Assembly (NCBI RefSeq): GCF_004799035.1
Contig: NZ_MWIO01000013.1
Span: forward strand, 124,001 to 188,000
DNA length: 64,000 nt
Source of the DNA: Rhodanobacter lindaniclasticus
Lineage (GTDB): Bacteria; Pseudomonadota; Gammaproteobacteria; Xanthomonadales; Rhodanobacteraceae
Reading direction: 5' to 3'
Shown: positions 43,332 to 51,957 of the stretch, in pieces
Layout of the letters: every line of letters begins with the position of its first letter
How positions within the stretch are numbered: the first letter of the stretch is position 1
Translations under genes and position numbers: made by a program
Notes under the pieces: generated by a model
The model's input: the letters and a program-made list of their open reading frames with translations, nothing else
What the model was told of the DNA's origin: nothing
Databases searched by the model: none

Positions 43332-45425
43332 TTACCTTCCCAACGCCTGTACCAAACGCACCCGACGGTTGTCGGGCACCTCGTTGTAAGCCAGTACGTG
43401 CAGGTTCTGTGCCACATGGCGAGTGAAGCGCGCGAGCCATGGCCGCAGCGGTGGCGCGACCAGCAATACCGCGGGTTCGCCGCCCATTTCCTGGCGTCGC
43501 GCGGCATCGGCCACGCTCTGCTGCAGGCGGTCCGCCAGGCCCGGTTCCACCGCGGCTCCGGCCACGCCGCCGCCACCGGAAAGCGAGCCGAGCAGGATCT
43601 GTTCGAGCTCCGGCGCCAGCGTGATCACCGGCACTTCGGTGCCCAGCCCGGTGATCTCCTGCACGATCTGCCGGCCCAGCGCGACGCGCACGGCGGCGGT
43701 CAGAACGCCGGGATCCTGACTCTGCCCGGCGTGCTCCGCCAAGGATTCGACGATGCTGCGCATGTTGCGAATCGGCACCCGCTCGGCCAGCAGGTTCTGC
43801 AGCACCTTGACCACCACGCCCAGCGACAGCCGCTTGGGCACCAGGTCCTCGACCAGCTTCGGCGCATTGGCGGCGAGCCGATCCAGCAGCTGCTGCACGT
43901 CCTGGTGGCTGAGCAGTTCGTGCGCATGGCCCTGCAGGATGTGCGACAGATGCGTGGCGATCACCGTGGCCGGGTCGACCACGGTGTAGCCGTAGCTCTG
44001 TGCCAGCTCGCGCTGGCCGCTCTCGATCCACACCGCTTCCAGGCCGAACGCCGGGTCCTGCGTGGCGATGCCTTGCAGCGTGCCGTGCACCTGGCCGGGG
44101 TTGATCGCCATCAGGCGGTCGTTGTGCACCTCGGCCTCGCCCATCGGCACGCCCATCAGGGTGATGCGGTAGGTGTTGGGGCCGAGGTCGAGGTTGTCGC
44201 GGATGTGCACCGCCGGCACCAGGAAACCGAGTTCCTGCGACAGCTTGCGGCGCACCGACTTGATCCGCCCCATCAGCTCGCCGCCCTGATGCACGTCGAC
44301 CAGCGGAATCAGCCGGTAGCCGACTTCCAGGCCCAGCGGATCGACGCTGGCCACGTCCTCCCAACCCAGCTCGACGCGCTCGGCGGGCGCAGCGGCGACC
44401 GGCGCCTCGGCCACCGACTCGGCCAGCCGCTCGCGCGTCTCGCGCTCGCGCTTGAACAGCAGCCACGCCATGCCGCCGCAGACGCCGCCCAGCAGCAGGA
44501 AGGCCACGTTCGGCATGCCGGGGATCACGCCCATCACGCCCAGCACCACCGCGGCCACCGCCAGCGCGCGCGGCTGGCCGAACACCTGGCCGACCACCTG
44601 CCGACCCATGTCCTGGGACTTGGACACGCGGGTGACGATGATCGCCGCGGCCACCGACAGCAGCAGCGCCGGTACCTGCGCCACCAGGCCATCGCCGATG
44701 GTCAGCAAGGTGTAGGTGCGTGCCGCTTCGCCGGCAGACAGGCCGTGCTGCATCACGCCGACGAAGAAGCCGCCGACGATGTTGATGAACAGGATCAGGA
44801 TGCCGGCGGTGGCGTCGCCGCGGACGAACTTGGAGGCGCCGTCCATCGAGCCGTAGAAGTCCGCTTCCTCGCGCACTTCCTGGCGGCGCTCGCGCGCCTG
44901 CTCCTGGGTCAGCAGGCCGGCGTTGAGGTCGGCGTCGATCGCCATCTGCTTGCCGGGCATCGCGTCCAGGGTGAACCGCGCGGTCACCTCCGACACGCGG
45001 GTGGCACCCTTGGTGATCACCACGAAGTTGATCACCACGATGATCGCGAACACCACCAGGCCGACGGCGAAGTTGCCGCCGATGACGAACTCGCCGAACG
45101 CCTCGATCACCTTGCCGGCGGCGCCGGGGCCGTCATGGCCGTGCAGCAGCACCACGCGGGTCGAAGCGATGTTGAGCGCGAGGCGCAGCAAGGTGGCCAT
45201 CAGCACCACGGTGGGGAACGCGGCGAATTCCAGCGGCCGCATCACGTAGACCACCGCCAGCAGGATCACCAGCGACAGCGCGATGTTGAAGCTGAACAGG
45301 ATGTCCAGCAGGAACGGCGGCATCGGCAGCATCAGCATGCCGAGCATCGCCAGCATCATCACCGGGGCGCCAATGCCTCGTCGCGCGAGGTGTCTGAAAT
45401 TGCCCAGTACGTCTGCACCCGTCAT
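43332..45425 (-). CDS. flhA: Flagellar export apparatus protein FlhA
   Basis: A 697-residue core component of the flagellar type III export gate. About eight hydrophobic segments lie in the first 325 residues; the conserved FHIPEP-type loop region spans GDATAGILILFINIVGGF and neighbouring sequence. The large cytoplasmic domain (about 360-697) forms the export-chaperone docking ring. FlhA couples proton motive force to substrate entry. It starts 12 bp after flhB. Confidence 0.97.
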   Translation of the reverse strand: MTGADVLGNFRHLARRGIGAPVMMLAMLGMLMLPMPPFLLDILFSFNIALSLVILLAVVYVMRPLEFAAFPTVVLMATLLRLALNIASTRVVLLHGHDGPGAAGKVIEAFGEFVIGGNFAVGLVVFAIIVVINFVVITKGATRVSEVTARFTLDAMPGKQMAIDADLNAGLLTQEQARERRQEVREEADFYGSMDGASKFVRGDATAGILILFINIVGGFFVGVMQHGLSAGEAARTYTLLTIGDGLVAQVPALLLSVAAAIIVTRVSKSQDMGRQVVGQVFGQPRALAVAAVVLGVMGVIPGMPNVAFLLLGGVCGGMAWLLFKRERETRERLAESVAEAPVAAAPAERVELGWEDVASVDPLGLEVGYRLIPLVDVHQGGELMGRIKSVRRKLSQELGFLVPAVHIRDNLDLGPNTYRITLMGVPMGEAEVHNDRLMAINPGQVHGTLQGIATQDPAFGLEAVWIESGQRELAQSYGYTVVDPATVIATHLSHILQGHAHELLSHQDVQQLLDRLAANAPKLVEDLVPKRLSLGVVVKVLQNLLAERVPIRNMRSIVESLAEHAGQSQDPGVLTAAVRVALGRQIVQEITGLGTEVPVITLAPELEQILLGSLSGGGGVAGAAVEPGLADRLQQSVADAARRQEMGGEPAVLLVAPPLRPWLARFTRHVAQNLHVLAYNEVPDNRRVRLVQALGR

Positions 45426-45437
45426 CGTTTTGACTCG

Positions 45438-46577
45438 TCACGCATCGCGGTAGGGGCCCATCAGGTCAGGATCGACCTCGGGGTTGGGTGCGGCCGGCGG
45501 GCTCTCGCCCTGCGCCGCGGCTTGCTTGAGCTGGTAGACCCAGGCGAGCACCTGGGCCACCGCGACGAACAGCGACGCGGGGATTTCGCGGCCCAGTTCA
45601 GTCGTTGCATACAAGGCGCGTGCCAACGGCGGCGCTTCCACCACGGGGATGCGGTGGCTGGCCGCCACCAGGCGGATCTGCGCCGCCAGCACGTCGACGC
45701 CCTTGGCGATCACCCGCGGCGCGCCCATGCGGCCGTCGTCGTAACGCAGCGCCACCGCGAAGTGGGTGGGGTTGACCACCAGCACGTCGGCGCGGGGCAG
45801 TTCCTCCATCATGCGGCGGCGCGCCTGCGCCTGCTGCACCTGGCGGATGCGCCCCTTCATCTCGGGGTTGCCCTCGCTCTCCTTCATCTCGTCCTTGATC
45901 TCCTGCTTGGTCATGCGCAGGTTCTTGGCGTGGTCGAACTTCTGGTACAGCGCATCGATCGTACCGATCAGCGCCAGGATCACGCCGAACCACAACGCGG
46001 CACGCCCGAGCAGCCCGATCGACTGCGCGATGCCGGCCGCCACCGAGCCGCGTCCGGTGGCCTGCAGCTCGCCCTGCCAGTGCTGCAGCACCAGCGCCAG
46101 CACGCCACCGATGAACAGCAGCTTGAGCAGTGCCTTGCCCAGTTCCACCAGACCACGCAAGGCGAAAATCTTGCCCAGTCCCTTGATCGGATCGAGCCGC
46201 TCGAACTTCGGCTGCAGCGCTTCGGTGCTGAAGTTCAACCCGCCCAGCAGCAGCGGCCCGGCCAGCGCGGCCAGCAAGGTGGCGATGGCCACCGGCGCAA
46301 ACAGCAGCAACGCCTCGTGCATCGCCGCGTGGAGCGCGCTGCCGGCCAGTGCGTCGGTGAACAGCGCATCGCGCGAATAGCCCAGCCCCAGCGCAAAGAT
46401 CCGCCGCGCATGCTCCAGAGCGCTCTGTCCGCTGTTCATCAGCGCCGCCACGCCGGCCAGCACCACCAGCGCGCCGGACAGGTCGCGCGATCGCGGAACC
46501 TCGCCCTTCTCGCGCGATTCGCGAAGTTTCTTCTCTGTCGGTTGTTCGGTTTTTTCCTGGTCGCTGTCGTCGGACAT
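45438..46577 (-). CDS. flhB: Flagellar export switch protein FlhB
   Basis: A 379-residue export-gate protein with a charged N-terminus (EKTEQPTEKKLRESREKGEV), four membrane helices, and a cytoplasmic domain with the autocleavage motif NPTH (269-272). Cleavage there, together with FliK, switches export from rod/hook to filament substrates. The Pro/Ala-rich C-terminal tail is typical. It is 4 bp from fliR. A stand-alone homologue of its C-terminal domain lies at 34235. Confidence 0.97.
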   Translation of the reverse strand: MSDDSDQEKTEQPTEKKLRESREKGEVPRSRDLSGALVVLAGVAALMNSGQSALEHARRIFALGLGYSRDALFTDALAGSALHAAMHEALLLFAPVAIATLLAALAGPLLLGGLNFSTEALQPKFERLDPIKGLGKIFALRGLVELGKALLKLLFIGGVLALVLQHWQGELQATGRGSVAAGIAQSIGLLGRAALWFGVILALIGTIDALYQKFDHAKNLRMTKQEIKDEMKESEGNPEMKGRIRQVQQAQARRRMMEELPRADVLVVNPTHFAVALRYDDGRMGAPRVIAKGVDVLAAQIRLVAASHRIPVVEAPPLARALYATTELGREIPASLFVAVAQVLAWVYQLKQAAAQGESPPAAPNPEVDPDLMGPYRDA

Positions 46578-46581
46578 GGCG

Positions 46582-47349
46582 TCAGCCTCCGAACAATTCG
46601 CGCATCAGCGACCAGGCGCTGCCCTGCAAGGCCTCGAACGCGCCCGGCAGGCTGCGCAGCGACAGCCACAGGGCGATGAAGCCCAGCGACACGGTGATCG
46701 GAAAACCCACCGCGAACAGGTTCATCGACGGCGCCGCGCGACTGATCGCGGCGAAGCCGATGTTCACCACCAGCAGCGAGGTCATGGCCGGCAAGGCCAC
46801 GCGCACCGCGCCGGCGAACAGTTCCGTGCCGAACGCCACCACCGCGTGCAGCGCGTTGGCGCTGACCGCCGGCGTGCCCGGCGGCAGGGTATGGAAGCTG
46901 TCGGCGAGCAGCGCGATCAACTGCAGGTGGCCGTCCATCACCAGGAACAGCAAGGTCACCAGCAGCAGGTAGAACTGGCTCAGCACGGTGGACTGGCCGG
47001 CACCCGGGCTGACCACCTGCGCAAAACCCAGGCTCATGCTCTGCGCCACCAGCTCGCCGCCGAACGACACTGCCTCGAACACCAGCTTCAGCACGAAGCC
47101 CACCATCGCGCCGATCACCACCTGCCCCGCCAGCGTGGCCACGCCTGCACCGCTCAACGGATCGATCGTGGTCGGCGCCAGCGGCGCCAGCACCAGCGAC
47201 AGCACCACCACCACGCCGACGCGGATGCGCGCCGGGATCACCGTGGAGCTGAACACCGGCGCCACCAGGCACAGGCCGCTGACCCGCCCCAGCGACCAGA
47301 ACAGGCTGCCCAGCCACGCCGGCAGCTGCGCCAGATCCAGCGCAGTCAT
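46582..47349 (-). CDS. fliR: Flagellar export gate protein FliR
   Basis: A 255-residue membrane protein with about six hydrophobic segments and the family pattern LGRVSGLCLVAPVFSSTVIPARIRVG near the start. With FliP and FliQ it forms the helical export gate. The ATG at 47349 overlaps the fliQ stop by ATGA. Confidence 0.95.
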   Translation of the reverse strand: MTALDLAQLPAWLGSLFWSLGRVSGLCLVAPVFSSTVIPARIRVGVVVVLSLVLAPLAPTTIDPLSGAGVATLAGQVVIGAMVGFVLKLVFEAVSFGGELVAQSMSLGFAQVVSPGAGQSTVLSQFYLLLVTLLFLVMDGHLQLIALLADSFHTLPPGTPAVSANALHAVVAFGTELFAGAVRVALPAMTSLLVVNIGFAAISRAAPSMNLFAVGFPITVSLGFIALWLSLRSLPGAFEALQGSAWSLMRELFGG

Positions 47350-47615
47350 CTGATCGCGCCCGGCAGGCTTTGGATCAGCTGCGTGGTGAACTGCACCAGC
47401 AGGCGCAGCATCCACGGCCCGGCCACCAGCGCCACCAGCGCCATCGCGATCAGCTTGGGGATGAAGCTGAGCGTCATCTCGTTGATCTGCGTCGCCGCCT
47501 GGATCACGCCGATCAGCAGACCCACCGCCAATGCGGTGAGCAACAGCGGCGCGGCCACCAGCATCGCCACGTAGAGCGCGTGCTGGCCGAGCTCCATGAT
47601 GGATTCGGGAGTCAT
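47346..47615 (-). CDS. fliQ: Flagellar export gate protein FliQ
   Basis: An 89-residue protein with two hydrophobic hairpins (AMLVAAPLLLTALAVGLLIG and ALVALVAGPWMLRLLVQF) and the family motif QAATQINEMTLSFIPK. Four copies join FliP and FliR in the gate. It should follow fliP directly, but 979 bp of repeat sequence separate the two. No promoter of its own was recognised. Confidence 0.95.
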   Translation of the reverse strand: MTPESIMELGQHALYVAMLVAAPLLLTALAVGLLIGVIQAATQINEMTLSFIPKLIAMALVALVAGPWMLRLLVQFTTQLIQSLPGAIR

Positions 47616-48594
47616 GGGCGGGGTCCTGCGGCGGCGTTCGCCGCAGCAGCGGTAGCAAACCGTCGCGTCGTACCTGTAGGAGCGCGCTCGCGCGCGAAGC
47701 TCTTGGCTCCATTCAAAGCCGAGCGCGGTCGATCACCCGCCGCTGTAGGAACGCACCCTGTGCGCGATGCTTTTGCTTTCAGAGCGAAGAGCGGTCGATC
47801 GCCTTCGGCGACCGAGTCACTTTTCTCTTGCGTGGCCAAGAGAAAAGTAACCAAAAGAGAAGGCCACCCCGCTTGGCGCTTGCCGGGCTCCTGCCCGGCA
47901 AGTCCGTGAGCCGGGGCCGGGCTTTTCGACAGCACGTCGGGCAACCGCTCCCTGCGTTGCCTCAACTCGGGCATCCATGCCCTCGCCATGTGCTGGCGAA
48001 AAGGCATCGGCATCCCTGCCGATGCCCGCTGCGCGGCCTGTCGTCCCCGACTCACCGCCGCACAGGGGCCCCGGTAAAGCAGCGGGCCATCGTGGCCCGC
48101 ACTTTTCAGAACGGCAAAAGCAAAAACAGAAGCAGAACAACAGCAAGAGCGCAACGCCGCTCCTGCTCCCTCTCCCCCGGCGACGACGGGGGAGAGGGCT
48201 GGGGTGAGGGGGAAGCTCTTGACCTGGCTCTGTTGAAGAGTGCGGGCCACGATGGCCCGCCGCTCTACCGGGGCCCCTCTGCAGCGGCGGGTGGGCGAAG
48301 GAAGGCCCGAAGGGTGGCCGGCAGGGATGCCGGCCAGTTTGGCGTCAGGGCAGGATGCCCTGTCGACAAACCCCGTAGCCCGACCGCGAACCTGATGGAC
48401 AGGATGTCCATCAGGCGCGGAAGCGGGGTGGCCTTTCTCTTTGGTTACTTTCTCTTTGGCCACGCAAAGAGAAAGTAACTCGGCTGCCGCAGGCAGACGA
48501 AAGCTTCTGCTCTGAAAGCTCTTGCTGTGAAAGCTCTTCGCAGGGGCAAGCCAGAGCATCGCCCGCGAGCGGGCTCCTACAGAGGCGCCGGCGG
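47616..48594. repeat. Nested ~1-kb inverted-repeat element between fliP and fliQ
   Basis: This gene-free stretch is built of blocks that recur in inverted order around a centre near 48180. From outside in: family-B REP units at 47675-47700 and 48556-48582; a CTTTGGTTAC/AAGTAACC block at 47814-47873 and 48423-48480; a GGGCCATCGTGGCCCGC block at 48061-48106 and 48241-48284; and a CTCCCTCTCCCCCGG / GGGGGAGAGGG centre. Local hairpins such as GCCGGGCTCCTGCCCGGC add to it. The open frames here (for example 47612-48598 minus) resemble the spurious hypothetical proteins such repeats give in Xanthomonadales, so I do not call them genes. Confidence 0.8.
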
Positions 48595-49341
48595 TCATGT
48601 GTAAAAGCTCCCCGCCAGCGTGCCCAGCAGCAGCGTCCAGCCATCCACCAGCACGAACAGCATGATCTTGAACGGCAGCGAGATGATCATCGGGGAGACC
48701 ATCATCATGCCCATCGACATCAGCACGCTGGCCACCACCAGGTCGATGATCAGGAACGGGATGAACAGCAGGAAGCCCATCTGGAAGGCGGTCTTCAGCT
48801 CGCTGGTGAGGAACGCCGGCATCGCCACCTTGAACGGCACGTCCGCCTTGCTGGCGTAGGGCTTCTCCTTGGCCAGGCGGGTGAACAGCTGCAGGTCGGC
48901 GTCGCGGGTCTGCTCCAGCATGAAATGCTTGAACGGTGCGGAGGCTGCCGGCAGCGCCTGCTCGGCGGTGATCTGGCCATCCATGTAGGGCTTGATGCCG
49001 TCGTCGTAGGCGCGGGTGAGCACCGGCGACATCACGAACAAGGTGAGGAACAGTGCCAGCCCCAGCAATACCTGGTTGGGCGGCGTCGACTGCGTGCCCA
49101 GCGCCTGGCGCAGGAAGCCGAGCACGATGATGATGCGGGTGAACGAGGTCATCATCAGCGCGATCGCCGGCAGCAGCGTCAGCGCCGTCATCAGCGCCAG
49201 CATCTGCAGTGACAGCGTCCAGCTCTGGCCGCCGTCGGCCGCGGGTTGCACGTTCACCAGCGGAATGCCCGGCGCGGCCGCCAGGCTGGCCAGCGGCAAC
49301 AGCAGCAGCGCGCCGCCGATGATCCAGTGCCGCGCGCTCAC
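48595..49341 (-). CDS. fliP: Flagellar export gate protein FliP
   Basis: A 248-residue membrane protein with a cleavable N-terminal signal ([18 protein letters not shown]) and four further helices. Signatures are [22 protein letters not shown] and [19 protein letters not shown]. Five copies form the entrance of the export gate with FliQ and FliR. It overlaps fliO by ATGA. Downstream (toward fliQ) the operon is interrupted by the repeat block at 47616-48594. Confidence 0.97.
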   Translation of the reverse strand: MSARHWIIGGALLLLPLASLAAAPGIPLVNVQPAADGGQSWTLSLQMLALMTALTLLPAIALMMTSFTRIIIVLGFLRQALGTQSTPPNQVLLGLALFLTLFVMSPVLTRAYDDGIKPYMDGQITAEQALPAASAPFKHFMLEQTRDADLQLFTRLAKEKPYASKADVPFKVAMPAFLTSELKTAFQMGFLLFIPFLIIDLVVASVLMSMGMMMVSPMIISLPFKIMLFVLVDGWTLLLGTLAGSFYT

Positions 49342-49772
49342 GAGCGCACCTTCAGCCGCGCCAGCAGATCGCCGAACACGGGTTTGGCCGGCTCGTTCGA
49401 CGCAGCCGGAACGACCTCGCGCGGTGCCTCGCCGTCGTAGACATGCAAGGTGCGCATGCCGCCGGGGCCGGTGCCGATCAGCAGCCGCTTGCCGTCCGCG
49501 TCCAGCAGCAGCAGGCGTTCGCGCGCGCCCACGGCAAACGATTCCACGCAGCGAATCCGCCGTCCGCCACCACCCGGCCGGCGCTGCAACCGACGCGTCA
49601 CCCAGCCGGCGGCGAGGATCATCGCGATGATCGCCAGCAGACTCACGATCACCCGCAACAACTCGCCGCCCACATTGACGTCAGCGGCGGGCAGCGCCGC
49701 CGGCGCCAGGGCTGCGACACGAATCCCGAATCCCGATTTCACTGTCCCGAGCTTGTCGAAGGGTCGATTCAC
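49338..49772 (-). CDS. fliO: Flagellar biosynthesis protein FliO
   Basis: A 144-residue protein with one membrane helix (about residues 37-57, [21 protein letters not shown]), then a basic [13 protein letters not shown] stretch and the cytoplasmic FliO core ([19 protein letters not shown]). It helps assemble the FliP ring. The start is unclear: the frame opens with GTG at 49772, but the first 20 codons read through a dispersed repeat (CCCTTCGACAAGCTCGGGAC and GGGATTCGGGATTCG). A GTG at 49742 ([15 protein letters not shown]) is an alternative. It lies 7 bp after fliN. Confidence 0.85.
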   Translation of the reverse strand: MNRPFDKLGTVKSGFGIRVAALAPAALPAADVNVGGELLRVIVSLLAIIAMILAAGWVTRRLQRRPGGGGRRIRCVESFAVGARERLLLLDADGKRLLIGTGPGGMRTLHVYDGEAPREVVPAASNEPAKPVFGDLLARLKVRS

Positions 49773-49779
49773 GACGCTG

Positions 49780-50124
49780 TCACCGCAACTTGCGCACGCG
49801 CTCGGCGGGGCTGATCACGTCGGTCAGGCGGATGCCGAACTTCTCGTTGATCACCACCACCTCGCCATGCGCCACGAGGGTGCCGTTGACGAACACGTCC
49901 AGCGGCTCGCCGGCGGCGCGGTCCAGTTCCACCACCGAGCCCTGGTTCAACTGCAGCAGGTTGCGGATGCTGATGCGGGTGCGGCCGACCTCCATCGCCA
50001 GGGTCACCGGCACGTCGAGGATCATGTCGAGGTTGACGTCGCCGCCATCGGCCGCAGCCCCGTGCAGGGCATCGAATTGAACGCGCTCGCCGGCATCGGC
50101 GACGGCATCTGCAGACTGGTTCAT
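49780..50124 (-). CDS. fliN: Flagellar motor switch protein FliN
   Basis: A 114-residue C-ring protein with the SpoA-type domain: NLDMILDVPVTLAMEVGRTRI, LLQLNQGSVVELDRAAGEPLDVFVNG and GIRLTDVISPAERVRKL. It forms the base of the switch complex with FliM and FliG. It overlaps fliM by ATGA. The N-terminal leader (residues 1-22) is short, as in polar flagellates. Confidence 0.97.
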   Translation of the reverse strand: MNQSADAVADAGERVQFDALHGAAADGGDVNLDMILDVPVTLAMEVGRTRISIRNLLQLNQGSVVELDRAAGEPLDVFVNGTLVAHGEVVVINEKFGIRLTDVISPAERVRKLR

Positions 50125-51137
50125 GAGAGGTTCTTCCGGGTGGAGGGATCGGTGGCTGCCGGTCGCTCGCGACGACCGGCCGGGACATGGAAACGCACGG
50201 CGTTGCGGCCGTTGGACTGGCCGTAGCGGCCGCGGAAAACCGGCACGTCCTCGGCATACACGGTGGTCAGCTCGGGCAGCTGCACGGGGATCACGTCACC
50301 GGGACGCAGATGCAGGAACTGGCCCAGGCTCAGCTGCGCTTCCAGCAGCAGCGAGCTCACGTCGACCTCGGCGTCGAGTACTTCCTCGCGCAGCATTTCC
50401 GCGAAGCGGTCGTCGCCATCCATGCGGTCGCTCTGCACGCCGGCGTCGAGCAGGGTGCGGATCGGCTCGACCATCGCGTAGGGCATGGTCAGGTGGATTT
50501 CGCCGCCGCCGCCGTCCAGTTCGACGTGGAAGCGCGACACCACCACCGTCTCGGTGGGGCTGACGATGTTGGCGAACTGCGGGTTGATCTCCGAGTTGAG
50601 GTACTCGAAGTTGAGCGCCAGCACTGGCGCCCACGCCTCGGCCATCGCGCCGAACAGTTCGGCGAGCATGATCTGGATCACGCGGTTCTCGGTCGCGGTG
50701 AAGTCGCGGCCCTCGATGCGCGCGTGGAAACGGCCGTCGCCGCCGAAGAAGTTGTCGATCACGGTGAACACCAGGCGCGGCTCGAACACCACCAGCGCGT
50801 TGCCGCGCAGCGGCTTGATGCGCACCATGTTCAAGTTGCTGGGCAGGGCCAGGCCGTGCACGTACTCGGCGAACTTGACCATCTTCACGCCCAGCACCGA
50901 GACCTCGCAGGTCTTGCGCAGCACGCCGAACAGCGCGGTGCGGAAGAACCGCGCGAAGCGATCGTTGACCATCTCCAGCGTGGGCAGGCGGCCGCGCACG
51001 ATGCGGTCCTGCTGGGTGAAGTCGTAATTGATCACCGCATCCGGCGGCAGCGGTTCGTCGCTGCCGGTGGCCACCGTGCCACCGGTGACGCCATCCATCA
51101 GCGCATCGATTTCGTCCTGGGAAAGCAGGTCGCTCAT
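50121..51137 (-). CDS. fliM: Flagellar motor switch protein FliM
   Basis: A 338-residue C-ring protein. The N-terminal MSDLLSQDEIDALMDGV is the CheY-P-binding peptide. The middle domain has FDFTQQDRIVRGR as YDFTQQDRIVRGRLPTLE, and the C-terminal SpoA-type domain carries LRPGDVIPVQLPELTTVYA. It relays CheY-P binding to FliG and so reverses rotation. It starts 15 bp after fliL. Confidence 0.97.
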   Translation of the reverse strand: MSDLLSQDEIDALMDGVTGGTVATGSDEPLPPDAVINYDFTQQDRIVRGRLPTLEMVNDRFARFFRTALFGVLRKTCEVSVLGVKMVKFAEYVHGLALPSNLNMVRIKPLRGNALVVFEPRLVFTVIDNFFGGDGRFHARIEGRDFTATENRVIQIMLAELFGAMAEAWAPVLALNFEYLNSEINPQFANIVSPTETVVVSRFHVELDGGGGEIHLTMPYAMVEPIRTLLDAGVQSDRMDGDDRFAEMLREEVLDAEVDVSSLLLEAQLSLGQFLHLRPGDVIPVQLPELTTVYAEDVPVFRGRYGQSNGRNAVRFHVPAGRRERPAATDPSTRKNLS

Positions 51138-51152
51138 GGCCGTGGCTCCCGT

Positions 51153-51647
51153 CTACTGGATCACGAAGCTGGTGAAATACAGCGCGTCGATGCCCGGCCG
51201 ACCGAGCCGCTTGCCGACCACCTTGCGCACCTCGGCCAGCGCGTCGGCCTGCAGCTTCTCGCGGCCGGCGGTCTCGCTGACCGTCTCGAACTTCTGGCTG
51301 CTGAACAGCGAAACCAGCCCGTCGCGCAGGATCGGATCGACATCCTTGGCCACCGTGATGGCCTGCTCGTCGTGCGCCATCAGGGTCACACCCACCTGCA
51401 GGTAGCGCAGCGCATCGCCATCGCGCAGGGTGACCACGAACGCCGGATCCATCGCCAGGAAAATCTCCGGCTTGTTCGCCTCCGCCTTCGCCTGCTTGTC
51501 CGGCGCGGCGCGATGCGACTGCCAGTAGTAGCCGCCGCCGGCCAGCGCGACGAGCAGCACCACCACGATCCCGATCAGCAGGGGCGAACGCTCGCGCGGT
51601 GCCTGCTCCTCGTCTTCCACTACCTCGGGTGCTTCGTCGTTGCTCAT
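51153..51647 (-). CDS. fliL: Flagellar basal-body protein FliL
   Basis: A 164-residue single-span protein. An acidic N-terminus (SNDEAPEVVEDEEQAPRE) precedes a membrane helix (about residues 23-44) and a stomatin-like periplasmic domain (MDPAFVVTLRDGDALRYLQVGVTLM). It strengthens stator function. First gene of the fliLMNOP unit, with a near-perfect sigma-54 promoter at 51702-51716. Confidence 0.95.
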   Translation of the reverse strand: MSNDEAPEVVEDEEQAPRERSPLLIGIVVVLLVALAGGGYYWQSHRAAPDKQAKAEANKPEIFLAMDPAFVVTLRDGDALRYLQVGVTLMAHDEQAITVAKDVDPILRDGLVSLFSSQKFETVSETAGREKLQADALAEVRKVVGKRLGRPGIDALYFTSFVIQ

Positions 51648-51701
51648 GGAGAATCTCGTGTGGGGATCGGGGGCCGCCGTCGTCGGCTCACGAGATCAAA
51701 A

Positions 51702-51716
51702 GCAATCCGCGTGCCA
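51702..51716 (-). promoter_or_regulatory. Sigma-54 (RpoN) promoter of fliLMNOP
   Basis: On the minus strand TGGCACG-CGGA-TTGC, a full match to the -24/-12 consensus TGGCACG-N4-TTGC, 55 bp upstream of the fliL ATG. The regulator is expected to be FleQ (59083). The rest of the 310-bp gap 51648-51957 holds a REP-like pair (51862-51927) and no gene. Confidence 0.85.
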
Positions 51717-51861
51717 TCGCGAATACCTGTTTTCATTCATGCATTTGCGCAATTTCGGGGACGCCGCGGCGCTTTCTTGACGCGTGCCGAAACGGTGGCG
51801 TGCCGCCATCCCGTCAGGCGCGCCCGTGACGCGCAGACAACGATCTTCCAGGCGCCACCCC

Positions 51862-51927
51862 GTAGGGCGGGCACCGCCCGCCCTTCTTCGCGTCGGGAGC
51901 AGAAGCGGCGGGCAGTGCCCGCCCTAC
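51862..51927. repeat. REP-like palindrome pair, family A
   Basis: GTAGGGCGGGCACCGCCCG (from 51862) and GGCGGGCAGTGCCCGCCCTAC (ending 51927) are each palindromic and together form an inverted pair: the outer 13 bases GTAGGGCGGGCAC recur exactly as the reverse complement. This is the cleanest family-A copy. It sits between the fliK stop and the fliL promoter. Confidence 0.7.
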
Positions 51928-51957
51928 GCAGCGCGCTTGTTCGCCGCGGATCGGGGT

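Noticed and set aside
43272-46679. 1135-residue plus-strand open frame
   Set aside because: It runs antisense across flhF's upstream gap, flhA and flhB. Its His/Gln/Arg-rich translation has no domain and mirrors the real genes.
47612-48598. 328-residue minus-strand and 216-residue plus-strand frames in the fliP-fliQ gap
   Set aside because: Both are read out of inverted-repeat blocks. They have no start signals and resemble spurious hypothetical proteins produced by intergenic repeats in Xanthomonadales.
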